Shown here piece by piece: positions 1 through 6,806 of a stretch of 8,988 nt of DNA. Numbering within the stretch: the first letter of the stretch is position 1; each line of letters begins with the position of its first letter. Below the pieces are notes generated by a model that was given only the letters and a program-made list of their open reading frames with translations, was not told the DNA's origin and ran no database searches. The translations under genes were made by a program, and so were the position numbers. The DNA comes from an uncultured Hyphomonadaceae bacterium (lineage in GTDB: Bacteria; Pseudomonadota; Alphaproteobacteria; Caulobacterales; Hyphomonadaceae): NCBI GenBank assembly GCA_937873805.1, contig CALMWO010000234.1:1-8988 (forward strand), in the 5' to 3' direction.

Positions 1-71
1 CGGGTCGAGCAACTGCCCTGAATTGTCTGGATTTGCGTTCATCGGCCGCCGCCTGGAGATTATTCGATACC

Positions 72-148
72 TGGCGCGAGTGACGGGGCTCGAACCCGCG
101 ACCTCCGGCGTGACAGGCCGGCACTCTAACCAACTGAGCTACACCCGC
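72..148 (-). tRNA. tRNA-Asp (anticodon GTC)
   Basis: Read on the minus strand this is a complete 77-nt cloverleaf with an encoded CCA end. The acceptor stem GCGGGTG pairs with CACTCGC, with one G-T wobble. The discriminator base is G, as expected for aspartate tRNAs. The D arm contains AGCTCAGTTGGTTAGAG, the anticodon loop reads CTGTCAC (anticodon GTC), and the T arm contains the canonical GGTTCGAGCCC. It delivers aspartate at GAC and GAU codons. It lies 78 bases downstream of the gspN-like stop codon on the same strand and has its own promoter-like sequence in that gap. A 9-bp inverted repeat brackets the gene (see findings). Confidence 0.97.
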
Positions 149-173
149 GTACCGCAGGTATCGAAGGAAGGAG

Positions 174-202
174 CGTTTAGGCGTCGCCGCTCGCCGGGTC
201 AA
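174..202 (-). promoter_or_regulatory. Putative sigma-70 promoter of tRNA-Asp
   Basis: On the minus strand TTGACC (202-197) is separated by 17 bases from CCTAAACG, with hexamer TAAACG at 179-174. This resembles the alphaproteobacterial housekeeping promoter (TTGAC in the -35 region and a CTANA-type -10). The predicted start, about seven bases beyond the -10, is near position 167. That gives a tRNA leader of roughly 18-20 nt. The match is by eye. Confidence 0.5.
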
Positions 203-226
203 GCGGATTGGCGCATCGAATTCCGC

Positions 227-970
227 CTATTGCGATGCCAATTGCTGCCGCAGGACCAGCTTGGTCCCTTCCAGCTCAAAACCGATGGACGTCAGGGCCT
301 CAATTGCCCCCGGACCTGCGCTTTCGACTTCGGCGGTCATCTCCATGTCGAGATGCTGGCCAATATTCATTGTCGCCAGCACTTGCTCGCCAGTCGCCGC
401 CGTACCGGAGGCCTGAACCTGCAGCTTGCCGCCAGCGCACGTCACCGGCCCGCGCAGCTCCGGCCCGACCCAGCCTTTGTAATTCACCTTGGTCAGCGCA
501 TCGGTCCAGACTTCGCCCGAAGCCGACTCGCACAGGCTGTTGGCGAACTTCACGTCTTTCACGTCGAGCGTGAACTTGCCGTCGGTCCTCGCGATCGAAG
601 GCGGCATTCCCGGCACCATCGCCGTATCGCCTGCGAGCTTCAGATCCGTCAGGTCCAGACCGCCGCCGCCAATTCCGTAGGATATGCCGGCTTGCCCTGC
701 GAGACCTTCGCGCGTCATGCCAACCGCGCCTGCCGCCTTGCCGCCGAACAGCGCCATCAGGTCCGTCTTCACCGACAGGTCGCCGATGGTCTGCTGGCCA
801 TAAGAAACGTTGGTCAGCTTGCCATCCCAGACGCTGCCCGATGCTTCGCCGAAACGGAAATCCGGCAGCTGCTTCGCGGCCATGTCGGCAGCCATCGACA
901 TCGGAAGAAATGCAACCGCTCCGCCGGCGAGCGCCAGCGCGGCAAGTACGACGAAGATCACGATCCGCAC
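227..970 (-). CDS. gspN: Type II secretion system protein N-like (GspN)
   Basis: A 247-aa protein with an N-terminal membrane anchor (about residues 3-22) and a periplasmic beta-rich domain. It shows the GspN pattern: an early G-S-V-W-D-G motif (about 45-50), repeated short beta segments such as 'GxVWTDA', and two cysteines in the C-terminal half (L-C-E-S and T-C-A-G-G) placed as in GspN proteins. Length fits the family, about 250 aa. GspN is a poorly understood inner-membrane accessory of type II secretion. The start is taken as GTG at 970 because the hydrophobic segment begins there and AGGG lies just upstream; an in-frame extension to 1216 would overlap the neighbouring gene and is not protein-like. 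No other type II secretion genes are in the window. The gene follows the DUF6702 gene by 80 bases on the same strand. The family call comes from motif recognition and is fairly but not fully secure. Confidence 0.72.
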   Translation of the reverse strand: MRIVIFVVLAALALAGGAVAFLPMSMAADMAAKQLPDFRFGEASGSVWDGKLTNVSYGQQTIGDLSVKTDLMALFGGKAAGAVGMTREGLAGQAGISYGIGGGGLDLTDLKLAGDTAMVPGMPPSIARTDGKFTLDVKDVKFANSLCESASGEVWTDALTKVNYKGWVGPELRGPVTCAGGKLQVQASGTAATGEQVLATMNIGQHLDMEMTAEVESAGPGAIEALTSIGFELEGTKLVLRQQLASQ

Positions 971-1006
971 GGCATTCCCTCGACATCCGGCCCCGGAGAG
1001 GAATGC
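971..1006 (-). promoter_or_regulatory. Hairpin over the gspN ribosome binding site
   Basis: Between the DUF6702 stop and the gspN GTG the minus strand reads GCATTCC-t-CTC, a 14-base loop, then GAGGGAATGC (arms 1006-996 and 981-972). The arms form ten pairs with a single bulged T. The GAGGGA Shine-Dalgarno-like sequence is inside the 3' arm, and the stem ends two bases before the GTG start. If it folds, the ribosome binding site is hidden until melted or opened by a factor or by ribosomes. The pairing is visible directly; the regulatory role is inferred. Confidence 0.4.
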
Positions 1007-1050
1007 TAGACCCCGCGCATCGGCAAAGCCAGATGGCGCCCGCAGACGCT

Positions 1051-1578
1051 TTACAGCAGGCCTTCGGCTTTCTTCACGCCATCCGATCCCGAGAAGATCA
1101 GTGTCCGCGTCCGTTGCGCCAACCGCACGTTCACCAGGTTGGTCTGCCCATCGAACACATCGCGCAGGATGCGATTGTCGATCGCCAGCGCCTTGGGCGG
1201 CGCGACCAGCTTGCATTGCTGGTACAGCAACAGCGCCTCGCCCTCGATTTCAGCGCCCAGCGGCTCCAGCGCGATCTTTGCGCCACCGTCGTTCAGGCCG
1301 AAATGCGCTTCGACATACAGCATCATCTGCGCCTGATTGCGTACGACCGTGATGTCCATTGCAGCGGCGCCCCCGCCTTGCCCCTGCTGGGAAAGCCATG
1401 CTTCTGCATCGGCGTTGTGAACGCGATGCGTGACTTCCAGCATCGACACCGCCGGATTCCACATCACGGTGGTCAGCACAGTTTGCGAACGGTGCGCCAG
1501 CGCGGGCGGGGCGACAGCCAGCGCACATCCGGCAAGTATCGCCAGCCTGCGCGTTATGCTGCCGCCCTGCTTGCTCAC
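1051..1578 (-). CDS. DUF6702 family secreted protein
   Basis: A 175-aa protein with a Sec-type signal peptide: a positively charged start with two arginines at 10-11, a hydrophobic core around 12-24, and a likely cleavage after P-P-A-L-A near residue 28. The mature part matches the DUF6702 pattern: an opening strand ending in 'LEVTHRVHNADAE' (an interrupted H-R-V/F motif), a central 'VEAHFGL' strand, and a late 'NLVNVRL' segment. The function is unknown. It starts with GTG, whose GTGA overlaps the TGA stop of the upstream M1 peptidase by four bases, so it is probably translationally coupled. Genes of this family often sit beside M1 metallopeptidases, from general knowledge, and a partner role in the cell envelope is inferred. 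An L-A-G-C at 15-18 resembles a lipobox, but the hydrophobic stretch before it is short, so ordinary Sec cleavage is preferred. Confidence 0.8.
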   Translation of the reverse strand: MSKQGGSITRRLAILAGCALAVAPPALAHRSQTVLTTVMWNPAVSMLEVTHRVHNADAEAWLSQQGQGGGAAAMDITVVRNQAQMMLYVEAHFGLNDGGAKIALEPLGAEIEGEALLLYQQCKLVAPPKALAIDNRILRDVFDGQTNLVNVRLAQRTRTLIFSGSDGVKKAEGLL

Positions 1579-4022
1579 TGTGGCGCCGGCGTAATCGGTG
1601 CAGCCGGGCTATCCGGCTCCGCTTTCTTGGCGCGCAACTCGGTCAGCGCTTCCGCCATCTGGTTACGAGCCTCGCCGCGCGCACCTGCACGGAAGACATC
1701 CAGCCTGCTGGGCTCATTGCGTTGTGGAAAAGCGTTGTTCGACCGCACGGCGTCAGCCGTCTGGTGCTTCGAGTCCAACTCGATGGAGACGACCTTCTTC
1801 GTCTCAACGAACATCTTCGTCACCTTCACATTATCCACGCGCCAGATCTCGGCCGGGATCATGATCTCCTTCGTGGCGCCGTCATCAAACGTGAACTTCA
1901 GTGGCAGCGGCGAAACCAGCCCGCCCTTGTTCTCGAAGTCCACGAAGTAGATGTACGGGTTCTCGCGAAGCGCGCGCGCGAAGGCAGACTTGTCCGGCTC
2001 CTTCAGCCCCTCCTGAAAGGTCGCGTAGTCGTTCAGATCCTTGTTGTTGACCACAAACTCGTCGTTCGCGTCATAGAAGTCCTTCGCGTCGGGGTGCTTC
2101 TGGACATAGGTCTGCAGCCCCTTCTCACGGTTTTCCGTCACGGTGACCGGCTCGGGCCGCGTCGCGTCCTGACGCTCCCGGCGCAGCGGCGCTTCGACTT
2201 CAGGATTCTTGGTCGAGAGGCGATACTCGCGCACGCCGTTCAACGCGATATCCACGTGATCAGTCGTGTAGAACCAGCCGCGCCAGAACCAGTCGAGGTC
2301 CGTGCCCGAAGCATCTTCCATCGTACGGAAGAAGTCCGACGGCGTAGGACGCTTGAACTTCCAGCGCCGCGCATATTCCTTGAACGCGAAGTCAAACAGC
2401 TCGCGTCCCATTACGGTTTCCCGCAGCACGGTCAGCGCGGCCGCAGGCTTGTCGTATGCGTTGCTGCCGAATTTGATGACCGACTCCGAATTGGTCATGA
2501 TCGGAACCTGGTCTTCCGACATCATGTAGGAGCCGATCTCGTCCAGCGAGTTCGAGTTGCCACCCATGACGGGGAAGTTCTCGTCCCAGCGCAGCTCGGC
2601 CATGAATTCGAGGAACGAGTTCAGGCCCTCGTCCATCCACGTCCACTGACGTTCGTCCGAATTGACGATCATCGGGAAGTAGTTGTGGCCGACCTCGTGA
2701 ATGACCACGCCGACCAGTCCGTTCTTGGCCTGGCGCGTGTAGGTCTTCTTGCCCGTCTTCTCGTCCTTCACCGGCCGATAGCCGTTGAACGAGATCATCG
2801 GATACTCCATCCCGCCGCCCAGCCACGTGTTGACCGAGATGGCGTTCGGATAGGGGTAAGGGAAAGAGAACTCCGAATAGACGTCGATCGTGTGCGCCAC
2901 GGCGCGTGTCGAATACAGCGACCACAGCGGGTCACCTTCGTTCGGGAAGAAGGACTGCGCCAGCACGTCGCCGCCTTCCGGCTGCTTCACGTTCATGGCG
3001 TCCCAGATGAATTTGCGGCTCGACGCCCACGCAAAATCGCGGACATTGCTGGCCTTCCAGCGCCATGTCTTCGTGGCTGTCGTGCCTTCCTTCTCGTTCG
3101 CCAGCGCTTCTTCCGGCGTCACGATATACATCGGCTTGTCGAACTCGCGGCGCGCCTGCGCGAGGCGGCTCCGCTGTTCGGCCGAAAGAACCTCGTTCGG
3201 ATTTTGCAGCACGCCTGTCGCGGGCACGATGTGGTCCGCCGGCGCCGTGATCGAGACATCGTAGTTCCCGAACTCAAGCGTGAACTCGCCCTGTCCGAGG
3301 AACTGCTTATGCTGCCAACCGGTGTAATCGGTGTACGCGGCCAGCCGCGGAATCCACTGCGCCTGGAAGAAGGTGTAGGTGTCGCTGTCGATGAATTGCT
3401 CGTAGCCAGCGCGGCCGCCGAACAGATTGTAGTCAACAATGTTGAACGCCCAGGCGAGCTTGATGTTCGCCGTAGCTTTCGGCGCCAGCGGCTGCGGCAG
3501 GTCTATCCGCATCATCGTGTCGTTGATCGTATAGCGCAGCGCCCGCGACCCGCCGTCGGTCACCGACTGGATCTCGAACCCCAGCGGGGTCTCTTTATAT
3601 GCCTGCAGCTGGCGCAGGGACGCCATGCTGACCGAATCGCTCACCGCAGCCATCGGGGGCGAAACCGCCCGAGCCGTCCGGCGTGAAACCGAGTCTTCCT
3701 TGAAGGTGTTCTGGTCGAGCTGCAGCCAGATGTAGTTCAGCGCGTGCGGCGAGTTGTTGCGATAGGTGATCGTGCCCGTCGCCGTGATCCGCTTCTTAAC
3801 TTCGTCCAGCGTCGCATTGATCGTGTAATCAGCCTGTTGCTGCCAGTACGACTCACCCGGCGCGCCTGAGGCGGTGCGGTATGTGTTCGGCGTCGGAAGA
3901 TCGACTTCCAGCTGCCTGAACTTGTCGTCAAACTTGCCTTTCGTCTGTTTATTGGCGTCGGCAACGGCCGTTCCAGACACGAGAAGCGCCACGGCCACCG
4001 CCGCAAACCATCCCAGTTTCAT
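1575..4022 (-). CDS. M1 family zinc metallopeptidase, secreted
   Basis: An 815-aa extracytoplasmic peptidase with an N-terminal signal peptide (about residues 1-22, ending in A-V-A). The first ~250 residues form the beta-sandwich domain. The catalytic region carries G-G-G-M-E-Y (about 402-407), the variant of the M1 'GAMEN' substrate-binding loop used by this subgroup. It also has H-E-V-G-H (442-446) with the third zinc ligand Glu 19 residues after the second His (E465, in D-E-G-L-N), giving the M1 signature HExxH-x18-E. A Tyr in 'NAYDKPAA' (about 523) is the expected transition-state residue. The C-terminus is Lys/Glu-rich and ends in a short Pro/Ala tail. The likely role is removal of N-terminal residues from peptides in the periplasm or outside the cell; substrates are unknown. 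ATG at 4022 is chosen because GGAG lies seven bases upstream; an in-frame TTG at 4028 is too close to that site. The gene is coupled to the DUF6702 gene by a 4-base overlap. Confidence 0.93.
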   Translation of the reverse strand: MKLGWFAAVAVALLVSGTAVADANKQTKGKFDDKFRQLEVDLPTPNTYRTASGAPGESYWQQQADYTINATLDEVKKRITATGTITYRNNSPHALNYIWLQLDQNTFKEDSVSRRTARAVSPPMAAVSDSVSMASLRQLQAYKETPLGFEIQSVTDGGSRALRYTINDTMMRIDLPQPLAPKATANIKLAWAFNIVDYNLFGGRAGYEQFIDSDTYTFFQAQWIPRLAAYTDYTGWQHKQFLGQGEFTLEFGNYDVSITAPADHIVPATGVLQNPNEVLSAEQRSRLAQARREFDKPMYIVTPEEALANEKEGTTATKTWRWKASNVRDFAWASSRKFIWDAMNVKQPEGGDVLAQSFFPNEGDPLWSLYSTRAVAHTIDVYSEFSFPYPYPNAISVNTWLGGGMEYPMISFNGYRPVKDEKTGKKTYTRQAKNGLVGVVIHEVGHNYFPMIVNSDERQWTWMDEGLNSFLEFMAELRWDENFPVMGGNSNSLDEIGSYMMSEDQVPIMTNSESVIKFGSNAYDKPAAALTVLRETVMGRELFDFAFKEYARRWKFKRPTPSDFFRTMEDASGTDLDWFWRGWFYTTDHVDIALNGVREYRLSTKNPEVEAPLRRERQDATRPEPVTVTENREKGLQTYVQKHPDAKDFYDANDEFVVNNKDLNDYATFQEGLKEPDKSAFARALRENPYIYFVDFENKGGLVSPLPLKFTFDDGATKEIMIPAEIWRVDNVKVTKMFVETKKVVSIELDSKHQTADAVRSNNAFPQRNEPSRLDVFRAGARGEARNQMAEALTELRAKKAEPDSPAAPITPAPQ

Positions 4023-4060
4023 CCACAAGCTCCCGGAAATCTCTGACCCCGGTTTTAGCG

Positions 4061-4094
4061 ATTATCGATGAAGAGTCACCGCGACCTTAAGTCG
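4061..4094 (-). promoter_or_regulatory. Weak promoter candidate for the M1 peptidase operon
   Basis: On the minus strand GATAAT (4066-4061) is a good -10 match and lies about 40 bases before the peptidase ATG. The best -35 at suitable spacing is only TTAAGG (4090-4085, 18-base spacer). That -35 sits inside CGACTTAAGGTCG (4094-4082), a 13-base near-palindrome that could bind a regulator. It lies just past the terminator at 4126-4162, where a new transcription start would be needed. Confidence 0.25.
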
Positions 4095-4125
4095 ATCGGC
4101 AACAATCGCCCCGGGCGAGTTGGCC

Positions 4126-4162
4126 CGTAAAAGGAAGGGCCGGCTTCTTGCGAAACCGGCCC
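4126..4162 (-). terminator. Strong intrinsic terminator (11-bp stem, GCAA loop)
   Basis: Minus-strand GGGCCGGTTTC (4162-4152), loop GCAA, then GAAGCCGGCCC (4147-4137) forms an uninterrupted 11-bp stem including one U-G wobble, closed by a GNRA tetraloop. It is followed by the T-rich tail TTCCTTTTAC. On the plus strand the wobble becomes a C-A mismatch and no T tract follows, so the element is oriented to the minus strand. It would end transcription from the racemase gene, or of a small RNA in the gap, before the peptidase operon. Confidence 0.78.
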
Positions 4163-4312
4163 AGGCGCACAGGAACAGAACCGTCGGGAACCATCGAGGG
4201 ACATCAAGGCGTCCCGGCGGTATGTGCTTGGTATATGGGAGTGAGTCTGAACGCGGATTGAGGCGCTTGTTGTCCTCAATTCAGGTGAAACAAATAGCGC
4301 GAATCCACTGAC
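4128..4312 (-). ncRNA. Candidate small structured RNA in a gene-free gap
   Basis: The 335 bases between the racemase and peptidase genes contain no persuasive coding region. On the minus strand there are three successive hairpins: ATTGAGG/CCTCAAT (4280-4274 with 4263-4257), CCGCCGGGA/TCCCGACGG (4220-4212 with 4189-4181, one C-A mismatch), and the terminator at 4162-4137. A TAAAAT -10-like hexamer near 4327-4322 lies 19 bases from TTGCCG, so a transcript of about 185 nt starting near 4312 is conceivable. The start is only a guess. The alternative is a structured 3' UTR of the racemase mRNA. No known RNA family was recognised. Confidence 0.25.
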
Positions 4313-4357
4313 TCTACGTCATATTTTAGGCAGAATCGGACGCTAGCCGGCAACGCC

Positions 4358-5497
4358 CTAGCCTTGCACCACGGCCCCGGCCTTCAGAAAGCCAGCCGCC
4401 CGTTCAGCTTCGATCCCCCAGCCCTTGAGCACGTCCTCAGACTGCTTACCCGGCATCGCCGGAGTTCCGTTGATCGCTCCCGTAGTACGCGAAAAACGCG
4501 GCGCGGGGCCCGGCTGGACTGTTCCGAACGCCTCAACAAAAGTTTTGCGCTCTGCGTTGTGGGGATGCTTCGGCGCCTCGTCCATACTCAGCACGGGGGC
4601 AACACAAGCGTCCGATCCATCGAACACCTTCATCCACTCATCGCGGGTTTTGGTCTTCACGATCTCCGCGACGCGCTTCGTGTAGGCGGGCCACTCTGCA
4701 CGCGACATCTGGGCCGGAAACACATCCGCCGCGAGCCCAAGCCCTTTCACCAGCAGCGCATGAAACTGCGGCTCGATTGCCCCGACCGCCAGCCACTGGC
4801 CGTCCGCGCATTCATACGTGTCATAGAAGTGCGCCCCGCCATCCAGCAGGTTGTCGTCGCGGTTGGCATTCCAAATCCCTGCCGCCTTCATTCCGTAGAA
4901 CATCGTCATCAGCGATGCCGCGCCGTCGATCATCGCACAGTCGATCACCTGCCCCTTGCCTGATGACTTCGCCTCGATCACGCCCGCCAGCAGCCCGAAC
5001 GCGAGATACAGCGCGCCACCGCCATAGTCGCCGACGAGGTTCAGCGGCGGCGCAGGCGGCTCGCCCGCGCGCCCCATCGTATGCAACGCACCCGTCAGTG
5101 CGATGTAGTCAATGTCGTGCCCCGCCATCGTCGACCACGGGCCGGTCTGTCCCCATCCCGTCATGCGCCCATAGACGATCCGCGGATTCCGCTTCAGCGC
5201 CACGTCAGGCCCAACGCCGAGCCGCTCCATCACGCCCGGCCGGAATCCCTCGATCAGCGCATCCGCCTTCTCGATCAGACTCAACGCCGCCTCGATGCCT
5301 TCCGGCTTCTTGAGATCGACGGCAACCGATCGCTTGCCCCTGTTCATGATATCCGGCGCCGATCGGCCAACAGACTCCGCGCGGTCGATCCGCACAACGT
5401 CAGCGCCAAGGTCTGCCAGCAACATCCCGCAGAACGGCCCCGGACCAATTCCCGCAAACTCGACAACCTTCACGCCAACCAGCGGGCCCTGCGCCAT
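4358..5497 (-). CDS. Alpha-methylacyl-CoA racemase (CaiB/BaiF family)
   Basis: A 379-aa class III CoA-transferase-fold protein of full family length. It interconverts the (2R) and (2S) epimers of 2-methylacyl-CoA esters so that branched fatty acids or sterol side chains can enter beta-oxidation; it acts in the cytoplasm. Residues corresponding to those of the characterised Mycobacterium tuberculosis racemase MCR are visible: Arg86 and Arg92 in 'GFRPGVMERLG' (CoA binding), His127 in 'MAGHDIDY', Asp157 in 'GDYGGG', and Glu242 in 'GAIEPQF'. Each is offset by one from the MCR numbering (His126, Asp156, Glu241). This separates it from true CoA transferases such as formyl-CoA transferase, which use a catalytic aspartate. 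ATG at 5497 follows GGGAGA at a good distance. The gene lies 103 bases downstream of the propeller lipoprotein gene, and a dyad and TTGACG in that gap suggest its own regulated promoter. Confidence 0.9.
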   Translation of the reverse strand: MAQGPLVGVKVVEFAGIGPGPFCGMLLADLGADVVRIDRAESVGRSAPDIMNRGKRSVAVDLKKPEGIEAALSLIEKADALIEGFRPGVMERLGVGPDVALKRNPRIVYGRMTGWGQTGPWSTMAGHDIDYIALTGALHTMGRAGEPPAPPLNLVGDYGGGALYLAFGLLAGVIEAKSSGKGQVIDCAMIDGAASLMTMFYGMKAAGIWNANRDDNLLDGGAHFYDTYECADGQWLAVGAIEPQFHALLVKGLGLAADVFPAQMSRAEWPAYTKRVAEIVKTKTRDEWMKVFDGSDACVAPVLSMDEAPKHPHNAERKTFVEAFGTVQPGPAPRFSRTTGAINGTPAMPGKQSEDVLKGWGIEAERAAGFLKAGAVVQG

Positions 5498-5532
5498 CTC
5501 ACAACTCTCCCTTTATCCCGCCGACAAGCCGG

Positions 5533-5552
5533 GACGTGGACGCGCACGTCAA
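5533..5552 (-). promoter_or_regulatory. Dyad overlapping a -35-like element upstream of the racemase
   Basis: GACGTG (5533-5538) and CACGTC (5545-5550) are a perfect 6-bp inverted repeat with a 6-base spacer. On the minus strand TTGACG (5552-5547), a good -35, overlaps one arm. No convincing -10 follows; GCTTGT 17 bases further on is a weak candidate. The layout fits a repressor operator 36-55 bases before the racemase ATG. It could also be chance in GC-rich DNA. Confidence 0.3.
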
Positions 5553-5600
5553 CCCTGTTTGAAAGCCATTCTGTCAGCTTACGCTACGACATCCGGCCGA

Positions 5601-6806
5601 TTACGGCCCGAACAACGCGCCATGAACCCGCGCCGGGCCGCTATCGCCATGTGGCCAGCTCGTGCGGTCGAAACTGATGCCATCGGGCAGCGTCTCATCG
5701 ACCTTCATGGCGCCCGTCGCCGGATCGATCTTCACCACCAGCGCCCAGCTCTGGTCATTCCCGGTCACGACCATCCGATCCGACTTCCGGTCAGCCGCAA
5801 TCCAGTGCGCCATGTGAAATTTCGGATCGAACACAATCCGCGATGCCTCAACCGGCTTCTTCGGATCAGACACATCCAGCGCGATCAGACCGTTTATCTC
5901 AGGCACCGTCTGCACATAGAATTTTCCCACCACGACCGGCACAGCACAGGCATCGTGTGCTCCCTTCCCGCCGGGAAACGCATGCACGAACACAGCCTTC
6001 GGCTTCGTCCCGAAAGCGTCATCGATGCGATAAACGCCGCATGAGAACGTCCCCACATACACCGTACCATCAGCCAGCACGCGCGCCTCGGCTGGGTCGA
6101 CATGATGCTCGCCCTGCCCGGATGGCGGCAGGTTCACTGTCGCAAGCACCTTCATCTCCGATGGCGACCACACCTGCACCTGATTGGTCGATTTATAATC
6201 CTGCCCCGGCCATCCCATCTCGGCCAGCGTCACCACCGCGCGATCCTTTCCCGGCGCCACGGCGAGACTATACGGCCACACAAGCCCGTCCGGCGTATCC
6301 GCCGACTTCGCTGACGCCGTCCGCAACACCTTCCCGTCCGGCGCCAGTTCAGCAAGCCCGCCCGGCGCGCCATACTTTCCGTCGTGCCCCTGCAACGTCA
6401 CCAGCACATTGCCATTGTCGAGCCGCGCATAACTGTGCGGAAACGCAAACGCGCCCATGTCCCTGAACTGCGCAGCAACCTTCGGATTCAGTGGATCGCG
6501 CAGGTCGATCAGCGACGTGAGTCCAGCTGTAAAGCCATCGCCGAACAACATCCCGCCTGCCGGAAACTCGTACTCCACATGATGCGGCATCGTCCCCGTC
6601 GCGCCGATCGGCGCCGTCGCGACCACATCGCCATACGTCGCCGAGCCTTCGCGCAGGTCCACGACTGAGAGAAAATCGGACTCCACCTTGTCCTTGTCGC
6701 CAGACCATACGAACAGGAATTGCGAGCCCTTGGCATCGAGAGCGTCAGGCGCGCCTGCACACCCGGCGAGAACCGCAAAACTCGCAGCCCACAACGACAG
6801 CCTCAT
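5601..6806 (-). CDS. Selenium-binding protein/methanethiol oxidase-like propeller lipoprotein
   Basis: A 401-aa beta-propeller protein with a lipoprotein signal: hydrophobic residues 4-14 and lipobox L-A-G-C with Cys16. Several segments recall the SBP56/methanethiol oxidase family: 'MPHHVEYEFPAGGMLFGDGF' (73-92), 'DLRDPLNPKVAA' (101-112), 'HSYARLDNGNVLVT' (124-137), 'VLADGTVYVGTFSCGVYR' (243-260) and a C-terminal 'WPHGDSGPARVHGALF'. Conserved His and Cys residues (H75, H76, H124, C256, H284, C287, H331, H334, H386, H395) could bind metal, as proposed for copper in bacterial methanethiol oxidase. At 401 aa it is shorter than typical SBP56 proteins (about 460), so the oxidase activity is not assured. 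ATG at 6806 is chosen because the signal peptide begins there and GGGGAGG lies upstream; the in-frame extension to 6977 is not protein-like. It is divergent from the DUF2200 gene. Confidence 0.68.
   Translation of the reverse strand: MRLSLWAASFAVLAGCAGAPDALDAKGSQFLFVWSGDKDKVESDFLSVVDLREGSATYGDVVATAPIGATGTMPHHVEYEFPAGGMLFGDGFTAGLTSLIDLRDPLNPKVAAQFRDMGAFAFPHSYARLDNGNVLVTLQGHDGKYGAPGGLAELAPDGKVLRTASAKSADTPDGLVWPYSLAVAPGKDRAVVTLAEMGWPGQDYKSTNQVQVWSPSEMKVLATVNLPPSGQGEHHVDPAEARVLADGTVYVGTFSCGVYRIDDAFGTKPKAVFVHAFPGGKGAHDACAVPVVVGKFYVQTVPEINGLIALDVSDPKKPVEASRIVFDPKFHMAHWIAADRKSDRMVVTGNDQSWALVVKIDPATGAMKVDETLPDGISFDRTSWPHGDSGPARVHGALFGP

Noticed and set aside
23..1009. Plus-strand frame of 328 codons including the tRNA.
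   Set aside because: It reads through a tRNA gene and opposite gspN; the 'TGLEPATSGV' peptide is a typical false translation of antisense tRNA.
971..1216. N-terminal extension of the gspN frame to 1216.
   Set aside because: It overlaps the DUF6702 coding region out of frame, and the membrane anchor starts at the GTG at 970.
841..1950. Plus-strand open frame of 369 codons across DUF6702 and the peptidase 3' end.
   Set aside because: It spans two well-supported minus-strand genes and shows no protein-like pattern.
1722..3686. Long open frame on the plus strand (654 codons) opposite the M1 peptidase.
   Set aside because: It is an antisense shadow of a GC-rich gene: Arg/His/Val-rich, no domain, and the opposite strand has a complete M1 signature.
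4023..4028. TTG at 4028 as the M1 peptidase start.
   Set aside because: The Shine-Dalgarno GGAG is only one base from it, but seven from the ATG at 4022.
4076..4279. 67-codon minus-strand frame (TTG start) in the gap before the peptidase.
   Set aside because: No ribosome binding site, composition unlike a protein, and it runs through the terminator hairpin.
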